NCBI GenBank assembly: GCA_021793645.1
Contig: JAJYSJ010000006.1
Coordinates: 3,867 to 67,866, forward strand
DNA length: 64,000 bases
DNA from: Bacillota bacterium
GTDB lineage: Bacteria > Bacillota > Sulfobacillia > JAJZYS01 > JAJYTV01
Direction: 5' to 3'
Both the position numbers and the translations under genes were made by a program. This document shows positions 43,993-55,219 of this stretch, one piece after another. The notes beneath the pieces were generated by a model. It did no database searches, was not told the origin of the DNA, and saw only the letters and a list, made by a program, of their open reading frames with translations. Each line of letters starts with the position of its first letter. The stretch's first letter is position 1.

Positions 43993-44412
43993 CTACTCCG
44001 CCAGGGCCTGCGACCCATGATTTGCCGCAGCCTGCTTCCCCTTGCCCTGCGGGTTCGTCGCGAGATCTCCCGTGAGGGATGCGCCTTCCGCGACAGAGAG
44101 CTTCTGCGCACGGATCTCTCCGTTCACGCGGGCGGTTTCGCCGATTTCGCAGCGCTCCGCCTGAATTGAGCCCTCGACAAAACCCTGCACGACGAGTTCC
44201 CGCACGGTCAGCTTCGCGTGCACCTCTGCCCGCGGTCCAATGACGACGGTCCCTTCGTGTTCGATCTGACCGGTGACCCTGCCCTCAATGCGCAGGACCC
44301 CCTTGCCGCGGATGGTGCCCTCAAGCTGGACATCTGTGCCAATATAGGTAGCAGACGAATCGACCGGTCCCGGGTCCGTCCCGGAACGCTTGTTGGCGAA
44401 CATGCGTGACAC
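43993..44412 (-). CDS. Bactofilin
   Basis: Bactofilins are small beta-helical cytoskeletal proteins that polymerise without nucleotides. The 139-residue protein has short flexible ends and a central DUF583 core with the regular hydrophobic pattern (TYIGTDVQLEGTIRGKGVLR, GTVVIGPRAEVHAKLTV, CEIGETARVNGEI). It starts 3 bases after the stop of an M23 peptidase gene. Bactofilin-M23 pairs are known from other bacteria (for example CcmA with Csd proteins), where the filament positions the hydrolase, so a shared role in cell shape is likely. GTG 44412 is preferred; ATG 44403 is possible. Confidence 0.92.
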   Translation of the reverse strand: MSRMFANKRSGTDPGPVDSSATYIGTDVQLEGTIRGKGVLRIEGRVTGQIEHEGTVVIGPRAEVHAKLTVRELVVQGFVEGSIQAERCEIGETARVNGEIRAQKLSVAEGASLTGDLATNPQGKGKQAAANHGSQALAE

Positions 44413-44415
44413 GGC

Positions 44416-45306
44416 TTAGTTCACCCCTTGGGGATTGGAATGGATGAAGGTCCAAGGATTCGTAGGAAGACCGCGATAGTGAATGCCAAAATGCACGTGG
44501 GGTCCTGTGGACATGCCAGTATCCCCTGAGAGAGAGACTACCTGTCCGCGCTTGACGACCTCCCCGACATGTACAAGCACCTTGGAATTATGACCGAAGA
44601 AACTTTCAATCCCATAGCCGTTGTTGATCTGGACGTACAGCCCGTACCCGTCGTACCACCCGGCATAGGTTACGACTCCATCGGCCGGGGAGTGGACTGG
44701 GGTCCCGACCGGCACCGCGATGTCGATGCCGTCATGGAACTCCGCCCCGTTGCCGCCGAACGGGTTGGTTCGCCAGCCGAATCCCGACACGACGGGACCG
44801 CTCACCGGCAGCATGTCCGGTTTGTGCGCGAGGAACTGGTCCCGCGCCTCTGCGGCCGTCAGGACCTTTGGCAGCTGCTTCTGCATGGACTGCAGCCGGG
44901 TGAACAGGTTGTCGAGCCCCTGACCGCTGCCGCTGATGGTCAGCCCAAGTACGCCAGCGACATGGTGCATGTCGTTGGCCATCGCCTGCACTTCGGTCAG
45001 CGCCTTCTGGTTTTGCAGCCGATCAGTCGCGACCTGCTTCCGGAGCGTGCGGTTTTGGGCTTGCACGTGCGATGCGACGGCAAGCTCTTTGCGTAGGTGG
45101 TTCACAGCGGCGACATCCTGGTAGGCGGCGATCAGCACATAGACGAAAGCCGCCACGAGAAACGCCGCGCCCGCGCTAGCGACGCTTAGCCAAGCGCGGT
45201 GCCTCTGTTGGAACCGCCACTCGCGCGCGTTCCCGCCCCGCTCCGGGAAGACCAAAACTCGCAAGTCCTCCCGCGGAATGGTGATGCCGCCTCCCCTGCG
45301 AACCAA
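44416..45306 (-). CDS. Membrane-anchored M23 metallopeptidase
   Basis: This is a predicted peptidoglycan endopeptidase (about 296 residues). After a cytoplasmic N-terminus a membrane helix (LSVASAGAAFLVAAFVYVLI) is followed by a coiled-coil stretch and the LytM domain. Zinc ligands are present: His and Asp in FHDGIDIAVPVGTPV and His in HVHFGIHY. The active-site region looks complete. The exact start is unsure: TTG 45306 is given, but an internal TTG near VLVFPERGG fits a GGGAGG site better. It forms an operon with bactofilin. Confidence 0.88.
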   Translation of the reverse strand: MVRRGGGITIPREDLRVLVFPERGGNAREWRFQQRHRAWLSVASAGAAFLVAAFVYVLIAAYQDVAAVNHLRKELAVASHVQAQNRTLRKQVATDRLQNQKALTEVQAMANDMHHVAGVLGLTISGSGQGLDNLFTRLQSMQKQLPKVLTAAEARDQFLAHKPDMLPVSGPVVSGFGWRTNPFGGNGAEFHDGIDIAVPVGTPVHSPADGVVTYAGWYDGYGLYVQINNGYGIESFFGHNSKVLVHVGEVVKRGQVVSLSGDTGMSTGPHVHFGIHYRGLPTNPWTFIHSNPQGVN

Positions 45307-45381
45307 CTTCCACTATTCTGCTATTCTCGCCATCAACAAACAACCCTTTCGACCAGTATGAGTTTTCCGTTGGAAGGCGAA

Positions 45382-45409
45382 GGCGCTACACCCAAATGGA
45401 TGTAGCGCC
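45382..45409 (-). terminator. Terminator of the ftsE-ftsX-hydrolase operon
   Basis: GGCGCTACA and TGTAGCGCC form a 9-bp stem with a 10-base loop, 14 bases after the stop of the hydrolase gene. A weak TTCGCCTTCC tract follows on the minus strand. Confidence 0.65.
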
Positions 45410-45423
45410 GGGGACGGACGGTC

Positions 45424-46572
45424 CTAGGGCATCGGCGGCATGTAGGGCGCCGGATTCACCGGCTTCCCGTCGATACGGACCTCAAAATGGAGGTGGGGAC
45501 CAGTGGCCCAGCCAGTCGCACCTGCGTAGCCGATCACCTGGCCCTGCTGTACCTGTTGCCCGACATGTACTGCAAAGCGCTCTTGGTGCGCATAGAGGTT
45601 CGAGATCCCCACGCCGTCGTCGATGATGATCGTGTAGCCATAGCCGTTCAGCCACTGCGCAACAATCACCTTACCCGTGGCCGCGGCATGGATCGGAGTC
45701 CCGTAGGGGACGCCGATGTCGATGCCGGTGTGTATCCACCACTGGTGCATGACGGGGTCCAGTCGCCAACCGAAGGGTGAGGTGATCGGTCCGACGACGG
45801 GCCAGATGAAGTGGACGCCGCGCACGCCGCTTCCTGTGCCGTGGCTGGATAGACTCTGGATGATCTGCTCGATCTCCTGCGAGTTGCCTTCGTCCGAGTG
45901 AACCGCGCTCTGCTGCTTGGAATAGGAGGCGTCCAACTGGGCGATCGCTTGGCGCTGGTACGTGAGCTGGGTCTGCAGGGCGGACTGCTCCTGGCGGCGC
46001 ATCGCCGCAACGTGCGCATACTGGGACCGCTCCGCCGCCAGCGCTTGCTTCTCCTCCAGGAGAAGCTTCTCCGCCGTCTGCACTGTGTGGATCACGCTCA
46101 CGTCTGCGGCAATGATCTTCCCCAGAAGTCCCAGCCGCACTTCGAAGTCGCTGAAGGACTGGGCTCCCAGGAGGACGTTCAGGTATCCGCCAGGGCCTTC
46201 CTGTTCGATGGCCCGGAGTGCCGATCCGACGACGGCTTGGTCGTGTGAAAGCTTGGCCTGGGTCGTCGCGACCTCCTTCTGCTTGAAGCCGATGCGGCGC
46301 CCGAGCGTCGCTTCCCAGTTGAGCGCCTGGCTCAACTGGGCCGTCGTTTGATCGAGGTTCTGATGCACCGAAGCGATGGTGGCGCGCTCGCTGGCCAGCG
46401 AACTCTGCGTCTGCTGCAGGAGCTGCTTGTCACGGGTCAACTGGTCCTGGATCTGTTTGAGCTGCTGCTGCGCCTGCTGGAGCGTCTCGGCGTGCGCTTC
46501 CGACGGGATGAAGGAGGCGATGAGCGTTAGGCTGGCGACCAGCGCGAACGACGCTCCTGCCCTCCTTCTCAT
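45424..46572 (-). CDS. Murein hydrolase/activator with coiled coil and LytM domain (EnvC-like)
   Basis: This exported 382-residue protein is the likely partner of FtsEX. It has a signal peptide (to about SEAHA), a long Gln-rich coiled coil (TLQQAQQQLKQIQDQLTRDK through about residue 245) and a C-terminal M23 domain. The zinc ligands are kept (IHTGIDIGVPYG and GPHLHFEV), so unlike E. coli EnvC it may be an active peptidase. ATG 46572 overlaps the ftsX stop (ATGA). In Bacillus subtilis FtsEX acts through CwlO, an NlpC/P60 enzyme, so the M23 partner here is a different solution. Confidence 0.9.
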   Translation of the reverse strand: MRRRAGASFALVASLTLIASFIPSEAHAETLQQAQQQLKQIQDQLTRDKQLLQQTQSSLASERATIASVHQNLDQTTAQLSQALNWEATLGRRIGFKQKEVATTQAKLSHDQAVVGSALRAIEQEGPGGYLNVLLGAQSFSDFEVRLGLLGKIIAADVSVIHTVQTAEKLLLEEKQALAAERSQYAHVAAMRRQEQSALQTQLTYQRQAIAQLDASYSKQQSAVHSDEGNSQEIEQIIQSLSSHGTGSGVRGVHFIWPVVGPITSPFGWRLDPVMHQWWIHTGIDIGVPYGTPIHAAATGKVIVAQWLNGYGYTIIIDDGVGISNLYAHQERFAVHVGQQVQQGQVIGYAGATGWATGPHLHFEVRIDGKPVNPAPYMPPMP

Positions 46573-47456
46573 ACGCGCGCCAGCCTCCGCACAGACAGCC
46601 TGAAGCCCACTGTGCCGAGCAGTACTCCGAGGATGACCAGGAGCAGGGCGATGTCGCGTGCGAACGGGATGGGAGTGACGAGCGGCACGAACGGGAGGGA
46701 GCGCGACGCGCTCGAGTAGAGCGCTGCGTAGCCCCACCACGAGGCCCCCGCTGCGACAACCGAACCGATCAACCCGAGGATCAGCCCCTCGAGGATGAAC
46801 GGCCAATGCACCAGGGACTCCGTCGCACCCACAAGACGCATGATCGCGATCTCGCGTCTGCGGGCGATGATACCGAGCCTGATCGCGTTGTTGATGACCA
46901 GTAGTGCGCCGAGCAGCAGCAGGATGCCAAGCCCCAGCCCGACGGCGCGGATGCCGTCAATCAGACTGAAAAGGCGCGAGACGACCTGGCTCTGGTAGGA
47001 GACGCGCACGACGCCGGTGACCCGGCTTAGCTGCTTGGCCACCGAGGCGACGTCTGAAGGGGTGCGGGCAGTGACAGAGAGGGAGTCCTCCAAGGGGTTT
47101 GCGCTACCCAGGCTGTTGAGCACGCTGCCTTGATCGCCAAACTCATGCTTCAACTGCGAAAGCGCCTGCGCGCGGGTGACGATCTTGGCGGAACGCACCT
47201 TGGGCGAACCGCGAACCGCAGCAAGTGCCGCCGCCTCCTGCGCAGAGGTCGTAGACTGCGAGAAGAAGGCACGTACGGCAACCTGGTTCTCGATCGTGTT
47301 GGTAATCTGGTTCACGTTCGCCGAGAGCAGGAGGAAGACGCCGAGGACGAGCAGCGAGACGGCAGTCGTGGTGATCGACGCGATGGCGAGCACAGGGTTG
47401 CGCAAGAGGTTTTGGTTCGCCTCCGTAAGGCAAAAGGCCCACGTGCGTAGCCTCAT
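46569..47456 (-). CDS. ftsX: Cell division protein FtsX
   Basis: FtsX is the membrane subunit of the FtsEX complex that activates cell-wall hydrolases from outside. The 295-residue protein has one N-terminal helix (ILAIASITTTAVSLLVLGVFLL-like), a large extracellular loop (about 60-160) and three C-terminal helices, with the conserved IARRREIAIMRLVGATESLV before the third. The gene overlaps ftsE by 4 bases (ATGA) and the M23 gene by 4. Length is typical. Confidence 0.95.
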   Translation of the reverse strand: MRLRTWAFCLTEANQNLLRNPVLAIASITTTAVSLLVLGVFLLLSANVNQITNTIENQVAVRAFFSQSTTSAQEAAALAAVRGSPKVRSAKIVTRAQALSQLKHEFGDQGSVLNSLGSANPLEDSLSVTARTPSDVASVAKQLSRVTGVVRVSYQSQVVSRLFSLIDGIRAVGLGLGILLLLGALLVINNAIRLGIIARRREIAIMRLVGATESLVHWPFILEGLILGLIGSVVAAGASWWGYAALYSSASRSLPFVPLVTPIPFARDIALLLVILGVLLGTVGFRLSVRRLARV

Positions 47457-48157
47457 CGCACCACCTCCTCGGAGTAGGACGCCGCCAGCGCATCGCGCCG
47501 GATCTGGCCATCCTCCATCGCCACGACGCGCTGGCGCGCTCTGTCGACCAGTTGGGCAGCGTGGGTCGCCATGATCACCGTCGTGCCGAGTCGGTTGATC
47601 TCCAAAAGGGTGCGCATCATCCCGTTGGCGTTGGCAGGGTCCAAGTTTCCAGTAGGCTCGTCCGCCAACAGGACGAGCGGGTGTCCTACCATCGCACGGG
47701 CGAGAGCAACGCGCTGCTGCTCACCGCCTGAAAGCTGCGGCGGCACTGCGAGCGCCCGATCCGTCAGCCCGACAAGTTCCAGCACCTGGCTGACCCGCCG
47801 CTTGATCTCCCGCGGATGCACCTCGGTGACGCGCAAGGCAAAGGCGATGTTCTCGACGACGGTGCGCTGGGGCAGCAGCCGGAAGTCCTGGAATACGACG
47901 CCGATCTGTCGGCGCAGGAAGGGAATCTGCCTGCGGCGCATGCGGCCTACGTCGTGCCCGTTGACAAGCACGACTCCGCTTGTGGGCACCTCCTCGCGAA
48001 ACAGGAGGCGCAGCAGTGTCGACTTTCCGGCTCCACTCGGTCCTACCAAGAATGTGAACTCGCCCTTGGAGATCTCGAGTTCCACACCGCGCAATGCGGC
48101 GACGCCATTCGGGTAGACCTTGCTCACGTTACGCAAGCTGATCAATTGCACGCACAC
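47453..48157 (-). CDS. ftsE: Cell division ATP-binding protein FtsE
   Basis: FtsE is the ATPase of FtsEX. The 234-residue protein has Walker A FLVGPSGAGKSTLLRLLF, the Q-loop GVVFQDFRLLPQRTVVEN, signature QLSGGEQQRVALARAM and Walker B LLLADEPTGNLDP-type (VLLADEPTGNLDP). The start is GTG 48157 or the GTG two codons later. A TTGACA promoter lies about 75 bases upstream, at the end of the yitT gene. The gene order ftsE-ftsX-M23 is tight. Confidence 0.95.
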   Translation of the reverse strand: MCVQLISLRNVSKVYPNGVAALRGVELEISKGEFTFLVGPSGAGKSTLLRLLFREEVPTSGVVLVNGHDVGRMRRRQIPFLRRQIGVVFQDFRLLPQRTVVENIAFALRVTEVHPREIKRRVSQVLELVGLTDRALAVPPQLSGGEQQRVALARAMVGHPLVLLADEPTGNLDPANANGMMRTLLEINRLGTTVIMATHAAQLVDRARQRVVAMEDGQIRRDALAASYSEEVVR

Positions 48158-48226
48158 CTACCCAGCACAGGTTGTCACCTTCGTCTTCGACTGTCAGACA
48201 GTGACTCCTGCCGTCGAATTGGACCC

Positions 48227-48254
48227 CACATATTGTTAGGGCGAAATTTGTCAA
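48227..48254 (-). promoter_or_regulatory. Probable ftsE operon promoter
   Basis: On the minus strand a perfect TTGACA (48254-48249) and a 16-base spacer precede TATGTG (48232-48227), 70 bases before ftsE. The -35 overlaps the yitT stop codon. A palindrome ACTGTCAGACAGT at 48190-48202 lies in the leader and could be an operator. Confidence 0.5.
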
Positions 48255-49114
48255 ATTTCCTTGCGGAATCCTGGTCGGCGTCGGCTCTGCAGTTCCTTGA
48301 ACCCTTCGCCAAGCACCTCGTGCGCCGTGGTGATGATCAGAAAGGCATCGCGATCCATTCGGTAGACGATGTCCTTCAGGTCCTGCACCTCGCTACGCGA
48401 GATGACGATGAGCAGCACGGGCCGTTCGGTGTCCGTGTAGGCGCCGCGGCCGCTGAGCAGCGTCACGCCCCGACCCATGCGCTGCAGCACTTCTTTGGCG
48501 ATGGCTTCACCCTGTTCACTGATGACGAGCGCCTCGCGGCGGAAGTCGATCCCCTCCTGGATCAAGTCGACGACCCGCGTACCAACGAACAGTGCGACCG
48601 CGGAGTACATGCCGAGGCGCAGCCCGAAGAAGAGGGCGGTGGAGGCGATGATCACCGCGTCGGTGCCCAGCAGGCCCGCGCCCATCGAGGTGTTGGTGAA
48701 ATGCCGCAGGAGCCGCGCCACGAGATCAGTGCCGCCAGTCGAACCGCCGACGCGAAACACGACGCCGAGACCGGTACCTGAAAGCACACCGCCGTAGAGC
48801 GCGGCGAGCAGCAGGTCGTGGGTGACGGCATGCTCCGGCAGAATCGCCAGCCAGACAGAGAGAAACGTCACGCCCAGCAGCGTGCGGAACACGAAGGGGA
48901 GCCCGATCAGGTAGGAGACCGCCGCCAGCAGCGGCACATTCAGGACGAACACGAGTGCGCCGATCGGCCAGTGCAGCAGGTAATGCAAAAGGACGGCGAG
49001 CCCTGTCAGCCCGCCGTCGTTCATGCGGTTCGGCACCAAGAAGAAGGACAGCCCGCACGCCGTGATTAGCGTACCTAGCGCGGTTCCGAAGACGTCCCGC
49101 AGGTGCCGCTTCAT
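48251..49114 (-). CDS. YitT-family membrane protein
   Basis: The 287-residue protein has five or six membrane helices (DUF161) and a C-terminal DUF2179 domain (RPVLLIVISRSEVQDLKDIVYRMDRDAFLIITTAHEVLGEGF). The conserved FRVGGSTGGTDLVARLL is present between. YitT-type proteins are widespread in Bacillota, some tied to spore or envelope traits, but no transport substrate is established. AAAGGAGG precedes ATG. It is separated by 16 bases from the next upstream gene, so cotranscription with it is likely. Confidence 0.9.
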   Translation of the reverse strand: MKRHLRDVFGTALGTLITACGLSFFLVPNRMNDGGLTGLAVLLHYLLHWPIGALVFVLNVPLLAAVSYLIGLPFVFRTLLGVTFLSVWLAILPEHAVTHDLLLAALYGGVLSGTGLGVVFRVGGSTGGTDLVARLLRHFTNTSMGAGLLGTDAVIIASTALFFGLRLGMYSAVALFVGTRVVDLIQEGIDFRREALVISEQGEAIAKEVLQRMGRGVTLLSGRGAYTDTERPVLLIVISRSEVQDLKDIVYRMDRDAFLIITTAHEVLGEGFKELQSRRRPGFRKEI

Positions 49115-49130
49115 GGCGGAGGGCCTCCTT

Positions 49131-49709
49131 TCACGACCCTGGCTCGAGCGTGTACTGCCCGATCACGATCACCAGCAGTCGAACATTTCCTACCGGCGTG
49201 ATGGCGCGCCCGTCGCTACGGGCCGCCAGCAGCAGATGGTTCATCGGAACGCTGGCGCCCTGCCCCAGATCCTGCCCCCCGGTGAGGTCGGAAAAGCCGC
49301 CGGCCGAGGTCGGGCTGAGGGATACCGTGCCGTTCCCGCCGCGCAAGATGAACTCCGTTCCCTGCTGCGCCACCAGCTTCTGCCCAGGCGGGACGGATAC
49401 GACGGCAACCTGCTCGCTTCCGCCGCCTTGCGGCAGGGTCGCGATCGCGTTCTGGACATCGGTCTGAACCGTGCTTTGCACGAGCGGGGTAACAACGCCT
49501 GGCAAGGCGCTCTGTATTCCCTGAGTAACCAGGGCAGGCACCTGTTGGGTGAGGGCGTTCTGCACTGCCTGGCCTACGTAGCTGACACTCGCCAAGGGAT
49601 CTTGAGAAGACCCCGGTGTCGCACTCCCCTGTGCGTCCGCGCGGCCGACGAAGAAGGCACAACCGATTAGGACGAGGCCGAGTGCAGGCCATACGAACCT
49701 GCGCTGCAT
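49131..49709 (-). CDS. Uncharacterised secreted protein
   Basis: The 192-residue protein has a signal peptide (VWPALGLVLIGCAFFVGRADA), a helical, Gln/Val-rich middle (VGQAVQNALTQQVPALVTQG) and a C-terminal domain. The domain contains GQKLVAQQGTEFILRGGNGT, SDLTGGQDLGQGASVPMNHL and AARSDGRAITPVGNVRLLVI. I recognise this C-terminal pattern from secreted proteins of Bacillota, but no function is known to me. ATG 49709 has GGAGGG well placed; the frame from 49733 adds eight unlikely residues. Confidence 0.78.
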   Translation of the reverse strand: MQRRFVWPALGLVLIGCAFFVGRADAQGSATPGSSQDPLASVSYVGQAVQNALTQQVPALVTQGIQSALPGVVTPLVQSTVQTDVQNAIATLPQGGGSEQVAVVSVPPGQKLVAQQGTEFILRGGNGTVSLSPTSAGGFSDLTGGQDLGQGASVPMNHLLLAARSDGRAITPVGNVRLLVIVIGQYTLEPGS

Positions 49710-49776
49710 GGTACAACCCTCCCTCGAGGCCATTCGACAGGCTTAGTGCAACTCCTCGCGACACCTCTGCAAAGGG

Positions 49777-50872
49777 CTACGGCGCACCGCCGGCCTGCTT
49801 GCGAAGGTAGGCTTCGATGAACGGATCCAGTTCGCCATCCATCACCGCCTGTACATTGCCGATCTCTGTACCTGTGCGGTGATCCTTGACCAGTGTGTAG
49901 GGCTGGAACACGTAGGACCGGATCTGGTTGCCCCAGGCGATCGCCCCCTGGTCGCCGCGCAACTGGGCAACCTCCTGGCGTTCCTCCTCCTCCTTGCGTT
50001 CGAGGAGCTTCGCGCGAAGCATGCGCATGGCCGTCTCGCGGTTGGAGTGCTGGGAGCGTTCGTTCTGGCAGGCGACGACGATGCCGGTTGGCATGTGCGT
50101 GATCCGGACGGCCGACTCCGTTTTGTTGACATGCTGGCCTCCCGCCCCTCCCGAACGGAAGGTGTCGACCCTCAGGTCCTCCGGATCGATCTCGATCAGC
50201 GCATCGCCTTCCATCACCGGCAGCACGTCCACAGAAGCGAACGAGGTGTGGCGACGGCCGCTCGCGTCGAAGGGCGAGATGCGCACGAGGCGGTGTACGC
50301 CCTTTTCCGGTCTCAGGTAGCCGTAGGCGTACTCGCCTCGCACCTCGACGGCGACGCTCTTCACGCCGGCGTCCTCACCGGGGAGGATATCCAGCACCTC
50401 GACCTGGAAGCCGCGCTCTTCAGCCCAGCGCTGGTACATGCGCCAAAGCATCTGCACCCAGTCCTGTGCCTCCGTGCCGCCGGCCCCGGCGTGCAACGAG
50501 ACGATGGCGTCGGCCGTGTCGTACTTGCCGCGCAGGAGTTCCCGCAGTTCGAGGCGGGATACTTCCTCTGCCGCACGGGCAGCGCCTGCGGCGACTTCGG
50601 CGTGCGCCGCCTCGTCGTCCTCTGCAGCGGCCAGCTCGTCCAGGACAAGGAGGTCCTCGACATCACCGAGCAGCTTTGTCACGAGTTCGATGGGGCTTTG
50701 CAACGTTTTGAGGCGCCGTCCCACTTCCTGGGCGCGGCGCTGGTCAAGCCAGATGTCGGGCGACTCGGTCTCCTTCATCAGACGGGCGATCTCCTCCCTG
50801 CGAGAAGGAGAGTCAAAGAGACCCCCTAAGGGCCAAGATGCGGTCGCGCAGGGTAGAGAGCTCTTCTTGCAC
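49777..50872 (-). CDS. prfB: Peptide chain release factor 2, made by programmed +1 frameshift
   Basis: RF2 ends translation at UGA and UAA. The first 19 codons (GTG 50872 to CTT 50816) end in an in-frame TGA at 50815-50813. The main frame continues from GAC 50814 and gives 364 residues in total. The shift site keeps all classical parts: AGGGGG, three bases, CTT TGA C. The main part has the stop-codon recognition tripeptide SPF in VRISPFDASGRRHTSF and the peptidyl-transferase-centre motif GGAGGQHVNKTES. GGAGG lies five bases before the GTG. The gene starts 9 bases after secA, the common secA-prfB order. Confidence 0.95.
50812..50827 (-). promoter_or_regulatory. prfB programmed frameshift site
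   Basis: On the minus strand AGGGGG (50827-50822), TCT, then CTT TGA C. The internal Shine-Dalgarno-like element three bases before CTT and the slow UGA stop codon promote +1 slippage when RF2 is scarce. This is the known autoregulation of prfB. Confidence 0.93.
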
Positions 50873-50881
50873 GTCGTCCTC

Positions 50882-53413
<2,532 letters not shown>

Positions 53414-53473
53414 CCTCGGAGCCTCCTTCGAAAGCAAACACGGACGATGGCGCGCTCAGGCGCACTGCAGTTC

Positions 53474-53503
53474 AGTGTACCATCGCCGAAGCGCCCTCCG
53501 CAA
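53474..53503 (-). promoter_or_regulatory. Probable secA-prfB promoter
   Basis: TTGCGG (53503-53498), an 18-base spacer and TACACT (53479-53474) on the minus strand, about 60 bases before the secA start. Both boxes are moderate matches to sigma-A. Confidence 0.45.
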
Positions 53504-53554
53504 TCGAACGTCGGCTGCTGGCTGCTGGTCCGCGATTCTGTCCGCCAAGACCTC

Positions 53555-55219
53555 CTAGCGCTGCTCGGCCTGGGCCACAGCCATTCCGTTCCCGCGCAGG
53601 AGCGAGGCGGCGAACAGCACGAGCAGCCCGCCCTCGACAGCGGCGGATACCGCACCGACCAGGAGTGCGGCAGTCACGTCTTGGCTGATGGCACCTGCGA
53701 CACCGGCCAGTGCCGCAGCAGGAACGAGCAGAACGAGTGTCAGGAGCAGTCGCAAAAGAGCACCCGGGCCGCGCAGATCTGTCTGAGACGGCAACAGCGC
53801 ATAGACGGCGAGCCCGATTGCCCGCAGCAGCCAAATCGCGGCCGCACCGAGCGGCAGCACGAACACCGTTTGACTCATCGTCCCTGCGGCGACAGAGGCC
53901 GCAAGGAGTCCGACGACAATCAGTGCAATGGCGCGCAGGCTAGTCGCAAGCGTCCAGATGGCGAGGCGCTTCAGCAGGCTCTCCGATGAAAGCCACCAGA
54001 GCGGCCGGCGCAGATCCGCGGACAGCGAGACGCCGCTCGCGGTCGCTAAGAACAGCGCCGGATAGATCGCGATGCCGACGATCATGCCCTCGGCGCTTGC
54101 TTGGTGCTGACGTGCGGCGAACGTCCCTAGCACCGCTCCAGCCGCCGCCGCGCCGAACATCCAGAGAGCAGCGCCGCGAATCCCGCTGGGGGAGCGCCGC
54201 AGGGCCAGCCACTCCTTCCAAAGGAGCACCCAAGCCCCCGCGGGCACGCCGGTTCCGTCCGAGGAATCGACGGCCGCACGCCGCTTGCGGTGCGGTTTCC
54301 CAGCACCAGCCTCAGCGAAGGCGTTCCTCAGTTCACCACCGAAGCCGAACCGGCCGCGACGTGCCAGTTTGCGGACGGCAAAGGCACGGACCGACGTCTC
54401 CCAGATCTCGGGATAACAGTCGTCCGCGACGCCTGCAGACAGCATCAGCGCAGTGGCCGAAAGTGCGAAGAGCAGCGCGATCGGCCCACCCTGTCCCCCG
54501 ATCGCCTGAGCGACAGTAGTGCCGAGCGGAAGTGCAACATGGTGCGAAAGAAGGCTCTTGGAAAAAGGGGCGGTGCCCTGCACTGCCATGAAGAGTTGCC
54601 AGAGGATCGCAACAGCTCCGACGGCCGCAATGACCAAGCCTGCGCCAGCGACAGGCAGCCGCGGGTAGCGTCGGGCTAGTACGAAGACCGGTAGGCGCAG
54701 GCCGTAGAGCAGCAGAATCGCGGGCAGGATCGCAAGCATGCCAAGCAGGACGCCGTGCATCGAGATCCCAGGGGAGGGCAATAGGATTGCAACCCAGATC
54801 AGCGCGTTCAGCAGTACCCCCCGCGTCAGGCCCCATGCTTGACGCAGCTGCAGCCAGAACACCACGACCCGCGGCGAAAGGTCCGAAGCCAGAAGGAAGC
54901 GCCCATCGGCAGGGGACGACAAGGCCGCGGGCGCGCGCCGCGCGGCACCGTGCCAGATGAGGCCGACGATGATCAGGTATGCGCCCGGGATCAATGCGCC
55001 AACGGCGGGTGCGGCAGCGGCGAGGCCGATGGCGTTGCCGCCGCTCTTCGCCGACATCGCCTTTCCGACCACCACCAGTGCGAACCATCCGATGAAGATG
55101 ACCCATACCCACAGCCGCTTGGGGTCACGCAGGACGTTGCGCATCCGATGCCCGAACGCAGTCCAGTCGAGCCACAGAAGGGTGAGCAAGCCTTCCCCCA
55201 TCGAGGGCCTCGCGTTCAC
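53555..55219 (-). CDS. Large ABC exporter permease
   Basis: The 554-residue membrane protein has about twelve hydrophobic helices in two halves. A charged cytoplasmic loop lies between (GKPHRKRRAAVDSSDGTG). It resembles the putative ABC exporter family (ABC_export) found beside single ATPases in Gram-positive bacteria. No substrate can be told. GTG 55219 overlaps the ATPase stop (GTGA), so the two are coupled. It ends 142 bases before secA, which has its own promoter. Confidence 0.8.
   Translation of the reverse strand: MNARPSMGEGLLTLLWLDWTAFGHRMRNVLRDPKRLWVWVIFIGWFALVVVGKAMSAKSGGNAIGLAAAAPAVGALIPGAYLIIVGLIWHGAARRAPAALSSPADGRFLLASDLSPRVVVFWLQLRQAWGLTRGVLLNALIWVAILLPSPGISMHGVLLGMLAILPAILLLYGLRLPVFVLARRYPRLPVAGAGLVIAAVGAVAILWQLFMAVQGTAPFSKSLLSHHVALPLGTTVAQAIGGQGGPIALLFALSATALMLSAGVADDCYPEIWETSVRAFAVRKLARRGRFGFGGELRNAFAEAGAGKPHRKRRAAVDSSDGTGVPAGAWVLLWKEWLALRRSPSGIRGAALWMFGAAAAGAVLGTFAARQHQASAEGMIVGIAIYPALFLATASGVSLSADLRRPLWWLSSESLLKRLAIWTLATSLRAIALIVVGLLAASVAAGTMSQTVFVLPLGAAAIWLLRAIGLAVYALLPSQTDLRGPGALLRLLLTLVLLVPAAALAGVAGAISQDVTAALLVGAVSAAVEGGLLVLFAASLLRGNGMAVAQAEQR

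Noticed and set aside
50813-50815. Premature stop making prfB a pseudogene
   Set aside because: The TGA sits in the classical AGGGGG-xxx-CTT-TGA-C frameshift context, so it is programmed recoding.
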